Source of the DNA: Aestuariivirga sp.
GTDB taxonomy: Bacteria; Pseudomonadota; Alphaproteobacteria; Rhizobiales; Aestuariivirgaceae
Length of the DNA stretch: 64,000 nucleotides
Assembly: GCA_030680855.1 (NCBI GenBank)
Contig: JAUXUN010000011.1
Coordinates: 28,349 to 92,348 of the forward strand
Reading direction: 5' to 3'
The position numbers were made by a program, and so were the translations under genes. The notes below the pieces were generated by a model that did no database searches, was not told the origin of the DNA, and saw nothing but the letters and a program-made list of their open reading frames with translations. This document shows positions 44,979-55,903 of the stretch, one piece after another; position 1 is the stretch's first letter, and each line of letters opens with the position of its first letter.

Positions 44979-45032
44979 CCGGATTATCCGGCACCGGAAG
45001 GACTTCGGCCTATGAGGGGAATTCGCATTCCC
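44979..45032 (-). ncRNA. Candidate structured leader of rpsB
   Basis: Two perfect hairpins lie between the candidate promoter and rpsB: CCGGAT/ATCCGG (44979-44984, 44986-44991) and GGGAAT/ATTCCC (45017-45022, 45027-45032, loop TCGC). Ribosomal protein S2 operons are often feedback-regulated by binding to their leader. Such a role here is inference. Confidence 0.35.
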
Positions 45033-45074
45033 ATGGCCCAAGTCCAACACCCGCGTGAGTATTTAACGAGCGGG

Positions 45075-45103
45075 GCTATACAGGTGCGGTGCAATAAAGG
45101 CAA
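45075..45103 (-). promoter_or_regulatory. Candidate sigma70 promoter of rpsB-tsf
   Basis: On the minus strand TTGCCT (45103-45098) and TATAGC (45080-45075) are separated by exactly 17 bases. The start site would give a leader of about 130 bases with two hairpins before rpsB. Confidence 0.5.
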
Positions 45104-45140
45104 GCGCGCTATGAAACCTAGCCAAATCAATAGCTTGCGT

Positions 45141-46559
45141 TCATGGCTGCTGTTTGACAATCCGCCATGCCCTGATGATTGCCTCGGCGCTGCGCTTGCC
45201 TTCGGCCACATCGGTTTCCCAACTGATGACCGAAAGCCTCATGATTTGACGGCCGCGCCATACAGCGCCACCTGCGAAACATTCGCCATCGGCCTGAATG
45301 CGGCTGATCGTATCGCGGGTCAGCTGATCGCCGACTTCTTTAGTTTGATCGCCGCCGAAGCGCACAATGATTTGATTGAGCACCACGTCGTTGAGAATTT
45401 CGATTCCGGGTTCGGCGGCAAGCATCCCGGACATGGTGAGGGCAACCTGACAATGGCGCTCGACCATTGCCGATATTCCACTTCGTCCCAAATGCCTGAT
45501 CATGGCCCATGTGGCAAAGCCCCGGGCGCGGCGCGAAAGCTCAGGGACATAATGGCTGGGATCGCGCTCGCCCTCAGCGGCGAGCGGCAGATAGCTTGCA
45601 GCAATCGTCACGGCCCGCCGGTGGGCCAGTTCATTGCGGACAATTGCATAGCCGCTGTCATAGGGAGTTTGCAGCCACTTGTGGCCGTCGGTTGCCCAAG
45701 AGTCGGCACCTTCAAGTCCGGCAGCGAGATGGCGCGTTGTTGAACTGGCGCGTGCCCACAATCCGAAAGCACCATCGACATGCAGCCAGGCGCCGGCCTT
45801 TTTTGCCAGCGGAACAATCTCCGCAAAATTATCGAATGCACCCGTATTGATTTGGCCAGCCTGGGCAATCACGATGGATGGCCCTTTCACTTTGGCAATC
45901 GCTTCGGCAAATGCTGACATCAGCATGTGGCCCTGCGCGTCGGTTGCGACACGCACAACACGGTCATGGCCGAGACCCAGAAACTGCAGGGCGGAAAATA
46001 CTGTCGTATGGGCATCGTCACCGATCAGCACGGTAATCGGCGGCGCGCCGAAGAGGCCATCCGCATCGGCGTTCCAGCCGGCGTTGCGCAGCACTTCATC
46101 ACGCGCTGCGGCGAGGCAAACGAAATTTGCAACTGTTGCACCGGTGGCAAAGCCCACGGAACTATCACGCGGCAGATCAAGGAGTTCGAGCAACCAACCA
46201 GCCGCAGCCGTTTCGGCCGCCGCCGCGGAAGGGGCCGCATGATGATTTCCACAATTCTGACCCCAGGCGGAGGTCAGCCAATCGGCAGCTGTGCCGACGA
46301 TGTGCGAGCCGCCGATGACCCAGCCGAAGAAGCGCGGGCCTGTTGCCATTTGAAGACCGTCGACTGCCTTGTTCGCAAGTTCCCGAATGACAGCTTCGCC
46401 ATTTTCAGGGTTTTCGGGGACGGGGCCACCGAAGATCGATTTCATTTCCGCGTAGGTTTTGATTGGCCGCTGCGGGAGGGTTCCGATGTTTTGGCGAAAT
46501 TTCCGGGCCGCGTCTGCCGCGATATCCAGGACCCGCTGGTTTCCATTCCTTGGTTTCAC
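45141..46559 (-). CDS. Group II pyridoxal-phosphate-dependent decarboxylase
   Basis: PLP enzyme of 472 residues in the aromatic amino acid/glutamate decarboxylase family (COG0076). The cofactor lysine lies in SWATDGHKWLQTPYDSG; AWLHVDGAFGLWA holds the Asp that contacts the pyridine nitrogen, and FATGATVANFVCLAAARDEVL binds phosphate. The start is GTG with GAGGAGCT ahead of it. It begins six bases after the methyltransferase stop, so the two are probably co-expressed. The substrate is not clear; a decarboxylase acting on an aromatic amino acid or aspartate/glutamate are both open. Confidence 0.88.
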   Translation of the reverse strand: MKPRNGNQRVLDIAADAARKFRQNIGTLPQRPIKTYAEMKSIFGGPVPENPENGEAVIRELANKAVDGLQMATGPRFFGWVIGGSHIVGTAADWLTSAWGQNCGNHHAAPSAAAAETAAAGWLLELLDLPRDSSVGFATGATVANFVCLAAARDEVLRNAGWNADADGLFGAPPITVLIGDDAHTTVFSALQFLGLGHDRVVRVATDAQGHMLMSAFAEAIAKVKGPSIVIAQAGQINTGAFDNFAEIVPLAKKAGAWLHVDGAFGLWARASSTTRHLAAGLEGADSWATDGHKWLQTPYDSGYAIVRNELAHRRAVTIAASYLPLAAEGERDPSHYVPELSRRARGFATWAMIRHLGRSGISAMVERHCQVALTMSGMLAAEPGIEILNDVVLNQIIVRFGGDQTKEVGDQLTRDTISRIQADGECFAGGAVWRGRQIMRLSVISWETDVAEGKRSAEAIIRAWRIVKQQP

Positions 46560-46565
46560 AGCTCC

Positions 46566-47225
46566 TCACTTCTTTCGTGCCATGGTCAGGCCATCACAGA
46601 TTGGCACCATAACGAGGTCGACGCGGGCATCGGCCATGATTTTTGTATTGAGGGCGCGTAAGGCAACCGTGTCTTCGTCCTTGACCGAGGGTTTGGCCAC
46701 ATCGCCGCTCCACAAGACGTTATCAATCAACATGACGCCGCCGGTGCGCAGCAGTTTCAGGCCGCCTTCGTAATAGGTGTCGTAGGATGATTTATCCGCG
46801 TCGATGAACATCATGTCGAAGTGCCCGGCCTCGCCCGCCTTGAGGAGCTCAGCGATGGTTTCCGCACCGGGGCCAAGCCGCAGGTCGATGCGGCCGTCGA
46901 CACCCGCCTTTATCCAGAACTTGCGGGCCACCTTGGTCCATTCTTCGCTCACATCGGCGGCGATGATCTTTGCGTCACCGGCAAGCGCCATGGCGAGCGA
47001 CGAATAGCCGGTGAAGGTGCCAATCTCAAGAATGCGCCTGGCGCCCATGAGCTTCACCAGCATGGCCATGAAGGCGCCCTGCTCCGGCCCGACCTGCATG
47101 CGCGCCTCGCCGCCGAGCTTTGCGGTTTCAAGGCGGAGTTCCTTCAGGATTTCCGGTTCGCGGTAGGCGTGGGCGGCGTAATAGTCATAGAGGGGACCTT
47201 CGAGGCCAAGGGTTTTTCCAGTCAT
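46566..47225 (-). CDS. SAM-dependent O-methyltransferase (caffeoyl-CoA OMT/COG4122 type)
   Basis: Class I methyltransferase of 219 residues. The SAM-binding motif is RILEIGTFTGYSSLAMALA, followed by IIAADVSEEW, the metal-binding FDMMFIDADKSSYDTYYEGGLKLLRTGGVMLIDNVLWSGDV segment and VPICDGLTMARK near the C-terminus. This family methylates catechol-type hydroxyls with Mg2+. It lies between a DUF1993 gene and the decarboxylase gene with tiny gaps. Confidence 0.92.
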   Translation of the reverse strand: MTGKTLGLEGPLYDYYAAHAYREPEILKELRLETAKLGGEARMQVGPEQGAFMAMLVKLMGARRILEIGTFTGYSSLAMALAGDAKIIAADVSEEWTKVARKFWIKAGVDGRIDLRLGPGAETIAELLKAGEAGHFDMMFIDADKSSYDTYYEGGLKLLRTGGVMLIDNVLWSGDVAKPSVKDEDTVALRALNTKIMADARVDLVMVPICDGLTMARKK

Positions 47226-47232
47226 GCAACAC

Positions 47233-47769
47233 TCACTCTATTGGCGTGGATTTGTAGGGCCCGATGAAATCACCCTTGGAGAGGGGCACACCGTTGTGGC
47301 GGAGGATGGCATAGGCAATGCTCAGGTGGAAATAGAAATCCGGCATTTCAACAATGGCGGCGTAGTCGTCAGCCGGCATACCCTTGGTGCCATCAAAGAA
47401 GATTGGCACGACGCGCTGCGCCCGCTCCACAAGGCGGCTCGCCGGTATGGCCTTGAGATAGGCGATTGCCGTCTTCAGGCTGGCATGCACATCCGCGAAG
47501 GTTGCTTCCTCATAGCCCACATGGGGCGCAGGCTCGTCGGTGAAGTGCCGGGCGAAATCCACGGGAAGATAGAGGGCATACTGCAGTTGCTGGATCAGGC
47601 TGAACATATCGGGGTAGAGCCTGGAACCCAGCAGAACCTCGGGTTCAATTTTGGCCGTGCGGGCATGGGCCGCTGCCTTTACTAAAATCCTGTCGAGATT
47701 TTCGAGCGCACCGATCATCGCGGCAATGGTGAGACGATGGAACGTTTCATTCTGCGCTGCCTTGGTCAT
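47233..47769 (-). CDS. DUF1993-family protein
   Basis: A 178-residue soluble helical protein. The DUF1993 layout is visible: an N-terminal helix (LTIAAMIGALENLDRILVKAAAHA), LLGSRLYPDMFSLIQQLQYA, and a C-terminal FYFHLSIAYAILRHNGVPLSKGDFIG. The LYPDM motif and the L-RHNGV-LGK--F-G ending are characteristic. The family is related to DinB-like four-helix proteins and has no settled function. It is 28 bases downstream of the DUF2339 gene. Confidence 0.85.
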   Translation of the reverse strand: MTKAAQNETFHRLTIAAMIGALENLDRILVKAAAHARTAKIEPEVLLGSRLYPDMFSLIQQLQYALYLPVDFARHFTDEPAPHVGYEEATFADVHASLKTAIAYLKAIPASRLVERAQRVVPIFFDGTKGMPADDYAAIVEMPDFYFHLSIAYAILRHNGVPLSKGDFIGPYKSTPIE

Positions 47770-47797
47770 GCTTTCCTCCCTTGCGCGTGGTTAAGGC

Positions 47798-50467
47798 TTA
47801 TGCCTCCATCACTTTAGGCTTTTGCACAAAGCGCTGATAGAGCCAGCCGATGCCGACAAGGCTGAGGCCAAGGCCGAGAAAGGAGCCTATCTGATAGAGC
47901 CCTTCCAGTCCCGACATATCCCAGAGGAAGACTTTCAAAACCACCAGCACCATGACACCGAGCCCGGCGTAGCGGATGTATTGGCGGCCTAGTTTAATCC
48001 CGGCTGCAAACAGGGCAAGAGCTGATACCAGCCAGACAGCGGAATAGGCGTAGGATTCAGCCCCGGACAGCGACCATGCCACAAGTGCATGCCCCTGGAA
48101 CACGCGCTTGGTTTCGAGGCTTACGTAAGTCATGGCGAGGATGAGAGCCAGAATGCCGACGGAGGGACGAAACTGGAGCCAGCCCAGGGAATCGAGCCGG
48201 CGCGCGATGAAACCCAGAAGCACGACAGGTGCGAGATATGCCAGCAACAGGGCGTTGAACACGACATTGCCGGGGATCGGGTCTTCCGTGACAATCGGGT
48301 TCAGGGCCGCGAGGCTCAGCAGGATGATTGCCGCGCAGGAAAAGCCAAGCAGGATTCGCGCGCCCCACAGGGAAATCAGGGAGGAGAAGATTTGCTGGCG
48401 ATACATCAGGCCGTAGGCAGCGCCCATCCAGGCCAGGATATGGGCCGCCACTTCGAGGAGTTGTGGTTCATCAGTGGTCAAGCCGCCGCCGATGAGAACG
48501 CGGAGTTCGAGCGAGACCAACGAGATGGCAAGGCCAAGGCTGATGCCTTCAAGGGCGGTTGCGGATTTTCTGTGGCCGGATGATTTCAGCCAGCGCGCGG
48601 CGAAGTAGAAGAGGACAATGGGAATGCCGTAACCATAGAGCGGCCAATGCTGGCCCAATGGCAGGGTGCGATCATCGTTCCAGAGCTCGCGCGAAACAAA
48701 CAGGCGGAGCGCAGTGAGCGAGCCCAGCGCGGCAGCGATTGGTCCCAACAAATTCACGGCGAGCGTTTTGGCGGAAAACGCATAGGCTGCTGCAAGCACC
48801 GCCATGCCTATGGTGAGCCAGACGCCATTGAGCATGCGGTCCCCGGCAAATAGGAGAAGGCCCGCACTGCCGATGGCAAGAATTCCGGCGGTGAAATTAT
48901 CATCATTCGCTGTGATTTGCCCGCGCCGGAGCCAGACAGCCGCCAGCAAGACAGCCGCTGCCAATGCGCCGAGGAGCGCCCATGTCGCATCGGACAGCAG
49001 TCCATCTACCCTGCCCCACGCACTGAACAAATATAACAGCGCAGAACCCGCAGCCAGAAGGCCCCAAGTTATGGGTGGGGATTTCCTGAAGACGCCGGCA
49101 AAGCCAAGCGCTGTAAAGGCGGCACCTGCCGCCAGCATCGAGCGGAGATATTGCGGAGCCTCGCCACGCAGGACACTTGACCAAAGTCCGCTTTCATCCA
49201 TGGCCCATTCATTGAAGGCGGCACGCTCCCAAACCATCAGCACGATGAACGACAGCAGGGCAGCGGCGAGAGCGGCGGCCGTGTCGCCCTGCTTGAACCA
49301 AGAGAGGGCAGCAACGCCTGCCATGCCGATAAAAAACAGCATGAGGGCCGAGCCGGAATGCCCGCTTTTGACAACCAGAGCTGCCAGAACCAGTGACGCT
49401 GCAAATCCACCGATGGAGCCGACTTTCAGAGAGTCGGTCATGCCCATGGGGTTCAAAAGTGATCCTGAGGAACTTGCCAAGATGCTGCGGCCCGAGATTG
49501 CAAAAAGCGAAATGGCGCCGATGCACAGGGCAAACAATCCGATGGGGACTATATCGGCGCCCTCAAATGGTCCACCGAACCAGAGGAATGACCAGAGGGC
49601 CGAGCCTATGATGCTGGCATAACCCAGCCACCACCAATTTCGCTTGCGGAGAACCGCAAAGCCCGCACCTAGAATAATCAGGAGATAGGGAAAGAAACTC
49701 CAGCCCGAGGGATCGGGAGAGGAAATCATCATGGGCGTCACATAGGAACCCAAAAGGCCAAGAGCGGCGATGAGCGGTCCCTGGCGGAGCGAAAGCGCCA
49801 GCGCGCCGAACGCGACCAGCGCCAACCCGATAAAGGCTGTCGAGGGCTGCACCAGTTCATACAGCGCGTAGGCCGCGTAGATACTACCAAAGGCGGTGGC
49901 AAGGCCTGCTGCCGACAAAGCCGCCGGCACGTAGTTGGGCTCCGCCGTGGCGGGCGTTTTACGATGTAGGGTATCACCCACAAAGATGAGCGCAGCGCCA
50001 AGCAGCAGGCCGAGGAAGATTTGCAGGGGTGGCGAGATCAGGCCATTCTCATAGGCATATTTGACGAAAAGTAAGCCGCCGATGGCGATGGCAATGCCGC
50101 CTATCCAGACAAACCAGCGCGACGCCAGTTGCTGTTCCATATCCTGCTTCGGTGTCTTGGGCTTCTTTTCTACGGGTTCAATAGCTTGAGCGGAAGCCTT
50201 CACAACTTCGACTGAGATTGGCTTTTCAGCCAAGACGGGTTCGGGGCTTTTCGCTGCGGCAACTGCAGTGGTGGGCCAGTTTGATTTTTTCTTTTCCGGT
50301 TTTGGAGATTCCTGGGGAGTTGGCGGCGCACCTGATAATTGATCGGAAAGCTGCCCGAGCTGCAATTTCAACTGGGCAATTTTGGTATCAAGCGCGGAGA
50401 TCTTGTTAAGGGCGATGATGGCCAGAACGAAACCTGCAAGTGAAAACAACCATCCAAAACCGTCCAT
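47798..50467 (-). CDS. DUF2339 large multi-pass membrane protein
   Basis: An 889-residue protein with a short membrane anchor and coiled coil at the N-terminus ([22 protein letters not shown]), a Pro/Lys/Glu-rich linker (about 50-115), then about 25 membrane segments starting at [32 protein letters not shown], the DUF2339 hallmark. The function of the family is unknown. I start at [10 protein letters not shown]; the upstream extension has no membrane signal. It is divergent from and overlaps the leader of lipB. Confidence 0.88.
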   Translation of the reverse strand: MDGFGWLFSLAGFVLAIIALNKISALDTKIAQLKLQLGQLSDQLSGAPPTPQESPKPEKKKSNWPTTAVAAAKSPEPVLAEKPISVEVVKASAQAIEPVEKKPKTPKQDMEQQLASRWFVWIGGIAIAIGGLLFVKYAYENGLISPPLQIFLGLLLGAALIFVGDTLHRKTPATAEPNYVPAALSAAGLATAFGSIYAAYALYELVQPSTAFIGLALVAFGALALSLRQGPLIAALGLLGSYVTPMMISSPDPSGWSFFPYLLIILGAGFAVLRKRNWWWLGYASIIGSALWSFLWFGGPFEGADIVPIGLFALCIGAISLFAISGRSILASSSGSLLNPMGMTDSLKVGSIGGFAASLVLAALVVKSGHSGSALMLFFIGMAGVAALSWFKQGDTAAALAAALLSFIVLMVWERAAFNEWAMDESGLWSSVLRGEAPQYLRSMLAAGAAFTALGFAGVFRKSPPITWGLLAAGSALLYLFSAWGRVDGLLSDATWALLGALAAAVLLAAVWLRRGQITANDDNFTAGILAIGSAGLLLFAGDRMLNGVWLTIGMAVLAAAYAFSAKTLAVNLLGPIAAALGSLTALRLFVSRELWNDDRTLPLGQHWPLYGYGIPIVLFYFAARWLKSSGHRKSATALEGISLGLAISLVSLELRVLIGGGLTTDEPQLLEVAAHILAWMGAAYGLMYRQQIFSSLISLWGARILLGFSCAAIILLSLAALNPIVTEDPIPGNVVFNALLLAYLAPVVLLGFIARRLDSLGWLQFRPSVGILALILAMTYVSLETKRVFQGHALVAWSLSGAESYAYSAVWLVSALALFAAGIKLGRQYIRYAGLGVMVLVVLKVFLWDMSGLEGLYQIGSFLGLGLSLVGIGWLYQRFVQKPKVMEA

Positions 50468-50543
50468 GGAATCCCCTAAGCAATTGAGTCGGGCGAAGTT
50501 ACACCGCTTGCCTTTGATTGTCGAAATTGGGAAAAGACGGGAA

Positions 50544-51218
50544 ATGACTGCCCGCCTTGCCATTCAGCCAAAACTGCAAAGTGCCACTCCGGTGCGCTGG
50601 GAGATTGCCCGCGAGCTGGTTCCCTATGAGGCAGCGGTGGCGCAGATGGAGCGTGAGGTCGAGGCAATCGCCAAAGGCGAGGCACCAGAACTTGTTTGGC
50701 TGCTGGAGCATCCGCCACTTTTTACGGCGGGCACTTCAGCCAAGGACAGCGACCTCATTCTGCCCGCTCGCTTTCCGGTTCATCATACGGGGCGCGGCGG
50801 GCAATATACCTATCACGGCCCCGGCCAGCGGGTGGCCTATGTCATGCTCAATCTTAAAAAGCGCGGACAGGATGTGCGGGCCTTTGTGGCGGGACTTGAG
50901 GAATGGCTGATTGAAACGCTTGCTTCGTTCAACGTCAGGGGTGAGCGGCGCGAGGACCGGGTTGGGGTTTGGGTAAGGCGCGGGGACCGCGAGGACAAGA
51001 TCGCCGCCATCGGCATCCGGGTGCGGCGCTGGGTTAGTTATCACGGCATCAGCCTGAATGTGGATCCCGATCTCAGCCATTTCGACGGCATCATCCCTTG
51101 CGGGGTGCGGGAACATGGGGTGACCAGCCTTGTTGATCTTGGATTGCCGGTGACGACGGCTGATGCGGACGTGGCGCTGAAGACTTCGTTTCAGGATATC
51201 TTCACACAAACTCCATGA
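50544..51218 (+). CDS. lipB: Octanoyl-[ACP]:protein N-octanoyltransferase
   Basis: Transfers octanoate from acyl carrier protein to lipoate-dependent enzymes, the first step of lipoic acid synthesis. It has 224 residues. Active-site blocks: [41 protein letters not shown] (catalytic Lys) and [14 protein letters not shown] (catalytic Cys). I start at MTARLAIQ with GGGAA close upstream. It overlaps the pccA end by 17 bases tail to tail. Confidence 0.95.
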   Translation: MTARLAIQPKLQSATPVRWEIARELVPYEAAVAQMEREVEAIAKGEAPELVWLLEHPPLFTAGTSAKDSDLILPARFPVHHTGRGGQYTYHGPGQRVAYVMLNLKKRGQDVRAFVAGLEEWLIETLASFNVRGERREDRVGVWVRRGDREDKIAAIGIRVRRWVSYHGISLNVDPDLSHFDGIIPCGVREHGVTSLVDLGLPVTTADADVALKTSFQDIFTQTP

Positions 51219-53208
51219 TCACGGCATCGACGCTGAGGCTGTCGCCGGCCTTGGCATTGATTTTTTTCACCGTGCCATCGCGTTCGGCGCGCAGGACGTT
51301 TTCCATCTTCATGGCTTCGACAATGGCCAGGGCATCGCCCGCCTTCACCTCGGCCCCCTCGCCCACATGGAGGGCTACGACGAGCCCCGGCATGGGGCAG
51401 AGAAGTTTCTTGGAGGTGTCGGCCGCAACTTTCTTCGGCATCAGCTTTACGAGCTCTGCCTCGCGCGGCGTATAGACCCGGGCGTCAACGCTCACGCCGC
51501 GATGGCTGAGGCGGTAGCCATTGGAGATACGGCGGACCTGAACGGAAACATCTTCTCCGTCGATGATGCCGTGCCAGACGGGTGATCCCGGCGTCCAATG
51601 GCTGACAATGGCGCGTTCGCCGCGTTCACCGGGAAGCAAGATTTGAATGAGACGCTCAGTTTCATGAACAACTTCAATACCATGCCAATCATCCCCCAGC
51701 CGCACCCGGCGTTCCCTCGAAAACTTCACCGCGCGGCCGCTCATCTGGCCACTGATCTTGCGTTTGCGGCGGTTTTCGACATGGTCCAGCACGCAGGCTA
51801 CGGTGGTGAGCCTGTCAGCCAGTTCAGGCGTCATGGCATTGCCCTTGAAGCCATCGGGAAATTCCTCGGCGATGAAGCCGGTCGAAAGGGTTCCTTCCTT
51901 CCAGCGCGGATTATCCATAATGGCGGAGACGAACGGCACATTGTGCTGGATGCCATCGATATAGAATCCATCAAGGCCCTGCGCCATGGCAGCGATGGCT
52001 TCGGCGCGGGTGGGCGCGTGGGTGCAGAGCTTGGCGATCATCGGGTCGTACCAGATGGAGATTTCTCCGCCTTCGAACACGCCCGTGTCATTGCGCAGCG
52101 TCACTCCGTCCCTGATTTGCTCCGCGGGCGGACGATATTTCACCAGCCGGCCGATTGACGGCAGGAAATTCCGGTAAGGGTCCTCGGCATAAATGCGGCT
52201 TTCGATGGCCCAGCCATTCAGCTTCACATCGGCCTGGCGGAGCGCCAGTTTTTCGCCATAGGCGGAGCGGATCATTTGCTCCACCAGGTCAACGCCTGTC
52301 ACCAGTTCGGTGACTGGGTGTTCCACTTGCAGCCGCGTGTTCATTTCGAGGAAGAAGAAGGACCGGTCCTGGCCCGCCACAAATTCCACCGTGCCGGCAC
52401 TGTCGTAGTTCACGGCCCTGGCCAACGCCACGGCCTGCTCGCCCATGAGTTTCCGGGTCTTGGGATCAAGCAGCGGTGAAGGCGCCTCCTCCACTACTTT
52501 CGGATTGCGGCGCTGGATGGAACATTCGCGCTCTCCCAGGTGGATGACGTTGCCATGCTTGTCGCCGAGAACCTGAATTTCAATGTGGCGCGGGTTCACG
52601 ATGAATTTTTCGAGGAAGACTCGGTCATCACCGAAGCTGGACTTCGCCTCGGACTTGGCGCGGGCATAGCCATCGCGCACTTCGACGGCCGAGTGGGCCA
52701 CGCGCATGCCTTTGCCGCCGCCGCCGGCGGAGGCCTTGATCATCACCGGAAAGCCAATTCCCTCGGCAATTTTGACGGCTTCGTCTTCGGTCTCGATGAT
52801 ACCCATGTAGCCCGGAACGGTGGAAACGCCTGCGGCCTGGGCGGCCTTCTTCGATTCAATCTTGTCGCCCATGGCGTCAATGGCTGCGGCATTGGGTCCA
52901 ATAAAGACAATGCCTGCCTCGCTGAGCGCCTTGGGAAAGGCCGAGCGTTCGGACAGGAAGCCGTAACCGGGATGCACCGCTTCCGCGCCGGTTGCCTTGC
53001 AGGCCGCAATGATGTTTTCAATCATGAGATAGGACTGGGCGGCCGCAGGCGGACCGATGTTCACCTTTTCATCGGCCATTTCCACATGCAACGCCCGTGC
53101 GTCGGCATCGGAATAGACCGCAACGGTGGCTATTCCCATCCTGCGGGCGGTCTTGAGCACGCGGCAAGCAATCTCGCCACGATTGGCAATCAGAATCTTC
53201 TTGAACAT
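51202..53208 (-). CDS. pccA: Acetyl/propionyl-CoA carboxylase alpha subunit (biotin carboxylase and carrier)
   Basis: Biotin-dependent subunit that carboxylates its own biotin and passes the group to PccB, giving methylmalonyl-CoA from propionyl-CoA. It has 668 residues. The biotin carboxylase domain begins [18 protein letters not shown], with [13 protein letters not shown] (ATP grasp) and [15 protein letters not shown]. The C-terminal carrier ends in [18 protein letters not shown], the biotin site. I start at MFKK; the frame extends to 53310 without a ribosome site. pccB lies 4 kb away, beyond rimO and cfa. Confidence 0.95.
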   Translation of the reverse strand: MFKKILIANRGEIACRVLKTARRMGIATVAVYSDADARALHVEMADEKVNIGPPAAAQSYLMIENIIAACKATGAEAVHPGYGFLSERSAFPKALSEAGIVFIGPNAAAIDAMGDKIESKKAAQAAGVSTVPGYMGIIETEDEAVKIAEGIGFPVMIKASAGGGGKGMRVAHSAVEVRDGYARAKSEAKSSFGDDRVFLEKFIVNPRHIEIQVLGDKHGNVIHLGERECSIQRRNPKVVEEAPSPLLDPKTRKLMGEQAVALARAVNYDSAGTVEFVAGQDRSFFFLEMNTRLQVEHPVTELVTGVDLVEQMIRSAYGEKLALRQADVKLNGWAIESRIYAEDPYRNFLPSIGRLVKYRPPAEQIRDGVTLRNDTGVFEGGEISIWYDPMIAKLCTHAPTRAEAIAAMAQGLDGFYIDGIQHNVPFVSAIMDNPRWKEGTLSTGFIAEEFPDGFKGNAMTPELADRLTTVACVLDHVENRRKRKISGQMSGRAVKFSRERRVRLGDDWHGIEVVHETERLIQILLPGERGERAIVSHWTPGSPVWHGIIDGEDVSVQVRRISNGYRLSHRGVSVDARVYTPREAELVKLMPKKVAADTSKKLLCPMPGLVVALHVGEGAEVKAGDALAIVEAMKMENVLRAERDGTVKKINAKAGDSLSVDAVIMEFV

Positions 53209-53369
53209 GAAACCCCGGAATGACTTTTTATGACTGTAACAAGGGGAATGGGCGGGTGCAATGATCCTGCCATACCGGCACCCAGGGTTGCCCGGCCCAT
53301 AGAAAGCCATTTTTTACGGGAACCATTCAGGGATTCTGCAGTTGTTAAACAATGGGACAGTGCGATTCG

Positions 53370-54503
53370 ATGGGCAAGCTGAAATTCACTCTGATTCTCG
53401 CAGCAATTCTGGCCATGCCCGGCTGGGAGAGCGCCATTGCGGCACAGCCAAATGGCCTCAAAAACTTTTTGAATAACCTTGATCGCCGCTTCTGCCAGAA
53501 ATTCAACGCAACCTGCAAGACGCGATCAAGGCAGACAGCCACTAAAAAGAAGCAAATCCAACCGCCCATTCCCATCGAAAAGCCAAAGATGGCGCAGGAT
53601 GTTACGGAGCCCGCGCCCATTCCTTTTGAAACGCCAACGGCGGCACTGGATGCTGCAGAGCCCGCGCCTATTCCTTTTGAAAAGCCAAAGGCAGCACAGG
53701 GTGTTGCAGAGGCCGCTCCTGTTCCGCGCACCAAACCGCAGGAGCTTCAGAAACAGGCTGCCATTATGCCAACCGCCCTGCCTGCTGCCACAAAATCGAA
53801 CAAGGTCGACAAGCTTGCGAGCCCCGCAACAAGCCCTACCCAGGGACCGGTGATTGTGTCGAAGGGCATGGTGTCCGCTCCTCTCCCGCGCATCAAACCG
53901 GAAGTTCTTCAACAACAGGCCGCGTTAATCCCGCGCGCTCTGCCCAAAGAAGCCGCCCCCAAGGATGGCACCGAGTCATGCTTTCAGAAGCTGCGCGCCA
54001 TGGGTGCAAAATTCACTGTCGCCGCTGCCACAGTTGATTATGGAAAATGCAACGTGGAAAATCCGGTGAACCTGCGGTCGGTCACTGTCAAGCAGAACAC
54101 TATCGACTTGCCGGAAGCGCCCTTGCTGAATTGCAAGTTCGCCCTGCAGTTTTCCAAGTGGCTGAGCGAGTCCGGGGCGCTGATCCTCTCGGCGCAATTG
54201 GACTCCCCAGTTGAAAGAATATCCACCGGTCCGGGATTTGAATGCCGTGGCCGAAACGGCGACGGCACGGCAAAAGTCAGCGAACATGGCTACGGCAATG
54301 CGGTTGACATCTCCACATTTCGTTTGCGCAACGGCAAGACCCTGAATGTGGGCGACAGCACGCTGCTTCCCGGCGTCCGGGCCTCGGCCTGCGGCTATTT
54401 CACAACGGTGCTCGGACCGGGCACAAATTCGGCGCATGCCGCGCATTTTCATTTTGACATGGGCGCGCACGGCAAAAGCGGAAACTACCGCATTTGCCAA
54501 TAG
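53370..54503 (+). CDS. Extensin-like family protein with Pro-rich repeats
   Basis: Probable exported protein of 377 residues. The signal peptide ends near AIAA (residues 1-25). Residues 60-195 are a Pro/Ala/Lys-rich linker with a 17-residue repeat (EPAPIPFE-P at 80 and 97, diverged at 114) and a duplicated 20-residue block (PR-KP--LQ-QAA--P-ALP at 119 and 173). The C-terminal extensin-like domain has four or more cysteines and the conserved VSEHGYGNAVDISTFRL and AHAAHFHFDMG blocks, resembling D-Ala-D-Ala peptidase-type zinc folds. A cell-wall role is likely. An ATG at 53352 is possible but lacks a ribosome site. Confidence 0.88.
   Translation: MGKLKFTLILAAILAMPGWESAIAAQPNGLKNFLNNLDRRFCQKFNATCKTRSRQTATKKKQIQPPIPIEKPKMAQDVTEPAPIPFETPTAALDAAEPAPIPFEKPKAAQGVAEAAPVPRTKPQELQKQAAIMPTALPAATKSNKVDKLASPATSPTQGPVIVSKGMVSAPLPRIKPEVLQQQAALIPRALPKEAAPKDGTESCFQKLRAMGAKFTVAAATVDYGKCNVENPVNLRSVTVKQNTIDLPEAPLLNCKFALQFSKWLSESGALILSAQLDSPVERISTGPGFECRGRNGDGTAKVSEHGYGNAVDISTFRLRNGKTLNVGDSTLLPGVRASACGYFTTVLGPGTNSAHAAHFHFDMGAHGKSGNYRICQ
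53607..53738 (+). repeat. 51-base tandem repeat inside the extensin-like gene
   Basis: Two and a half in-frame copies of a 17-codon unit that encodes EPAPIPFE-P. Copies 1 and 2 are close at the DNA level, the third has drifted. This is a likely site of length variation by slippage. Confidence 0.75.
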
Positions 54504-54577
54504 TAACCGGAATACATGAAACGACGATTTATTGAGCCGATTTGCCCTTTGGGGCCGTCTCCGCTAGACACCGCGCC

Positions 54578-55903
54578 ATGAACACACATGTCCCCAAAGT
54601 TGGCCTTGTTTCGCTGGGTTGCCCAAAGGCGCTAGTTGATTCCGAACGCATTCTCACCCAGCTCCGGGCCGAAGGCTATCTCATAGCACCCGGCTATGCC
54701 GATGCCGATGTGGTGCTGGTTAACACCTGCGGCTTTCTGGACAGCGCCAAGGCCGAAAGCCTTGCGGCCATCGGCGAGGCCATGCAGGAGAACGGGCGCG
54801 TAATCGTGACTGGCTGTTACGGGGTTGAGGCTGATGCCATTCGCGCGGCCCACCCCGGCGTTCTGGCGATTACAGGACCCCATCAATACGAAGCCGTGGT
54901 GGGGGCCGTGCACGATGCGCTGCCACCGGTGCACGATCCCAAGTATGACCTAATGCCGCCACAGGGCTTGCGCCTGACGCCCAAGCACTACGCTTACCTG
55001 AAAATTTCCGAGGGCTGCAACAATCGCTGCTCCTTCTGCATCATTCCATCAATCCGCGGCGATCTGGTTTCGCGGCCCGTGGCTTCGGTGCTTTACGAGG
55101 CCGAACGCCTGGTGAAAGCCGGTGTGAAGGAATTGCTGGTGATCAGCCAGGATACCTCCGCCTATGGGGTGGACACGAAATATGCCGTCAGCAAATTTCA
55201 TGGCCGCGAAGTGCGCGCCAAGTTCCATGACATGGCCAAGGAGCTCGGCGATCTGGGCGCGTGGGTGCGCTTGCATTACGTGTACCCCTACCCGCACGTC
55301 GATGATGTGATCCCGCTCATGGCCGAGGGGAAAATCCTGCCCTATCTGGACATTCCGTTTCAGCATGCGGCACCCAATGTCTTGAAGGCAATGAAGCGGC
55401 CGGCGAACCAGGAAAAGGTTTTGGACCGTTTGGCGTCGTGGCGGAAAATCTGTCCGGACATTGCGATCCGCTCGACCTTCATCGTCGGCTTCCCCGGAGA
55501 GAGCGATGCGGATTTCAGTTACCTTCTGGACTGGATGAAGGAAGCCAGGCTGGAGCGGGTTGGCTGTTTCAAATATGAACCCGTGTCAGGCGCCAAGGCG
55601 AATGACCTTGGTTTGCCGCAAGTACCGGATGAGGTGAAGGCCGAGCGCTACAACCGCTTTATGGAAGCCCAGCAGGAAATTTCCGCTGAAATATTCCAAT
55701 CAAAGGTGGGCCGCGAGATCGACGTGCTGGTTGATGCCATCGATCTCGAAAACGAAGAAGCGGTTGCGCGTTCGCCGTGGGATGCGCCGGAGATTGATGG
55801 CAACGTGTTCCTTCCCGGTGAAACGTCGTTGAAGCTCGGCGACATGGTGCGGGTGCGCATTGTGGATGCCGAAGAGTATGATCTTGTCGGCGAGCTGATC
55901 TAG
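54578..55903 (+). CDS. rimO: Ribosomal protein S12 methylthiotransferase RimO
   Basis: Radical-SAM enzyme that adds a methylthio group to Asp of ribosomal protein S12. It has 441 residues. The N-terminal UPF0004 cluster cysteines are C15, C51 and C80, and the radical-SAM triad is C147, C151, C154 ([10 protein letters not shown]). A TRAM domain closes the protein ([13 protein letters not shown] to [15 protein letters not shown]). I start at [18 protein letters not shown]. It overlaps cfa by four bases tail to tail. Confidence 0.95.
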   Translation: MNTHVPKVGLVSLGCPKALVDSERILTQLRAEGYLIAPGYADADVVLVNTCGFLDSAKAESLAAIGEAMQENGRVIVTGCYGVEADAIRAAHPGVLAITGPHQYEAVVGAVHDALPPVHDPKYDLMPPQGLRLTPKHYAYLKISEGCNNRCSFCIIPSIRGDLVSRPVASVLYEAERLVKAGVKELLVISQDTSAYGVDTKYAVSKFHGREVRAKFHDMAKELGDLGAWVRLHYVYPYPHVDDVIPLMAEGKILPYLDIPFQHAAPNVLKAMKRPANQEKVLDRLASWRKICPDIAIRSTFIVGFPGESDADFSYLLDWMKEARLERVGCFKYEPVSGAKANDLGLPQVPDEVKAERYNRFMEAQQEISAEIFQSKVGREIDVLVDAIDLENEEAVARSPWDAPEIDGNVFLPGETSLKLGDMVRVRIVDAEEYDLVGELI

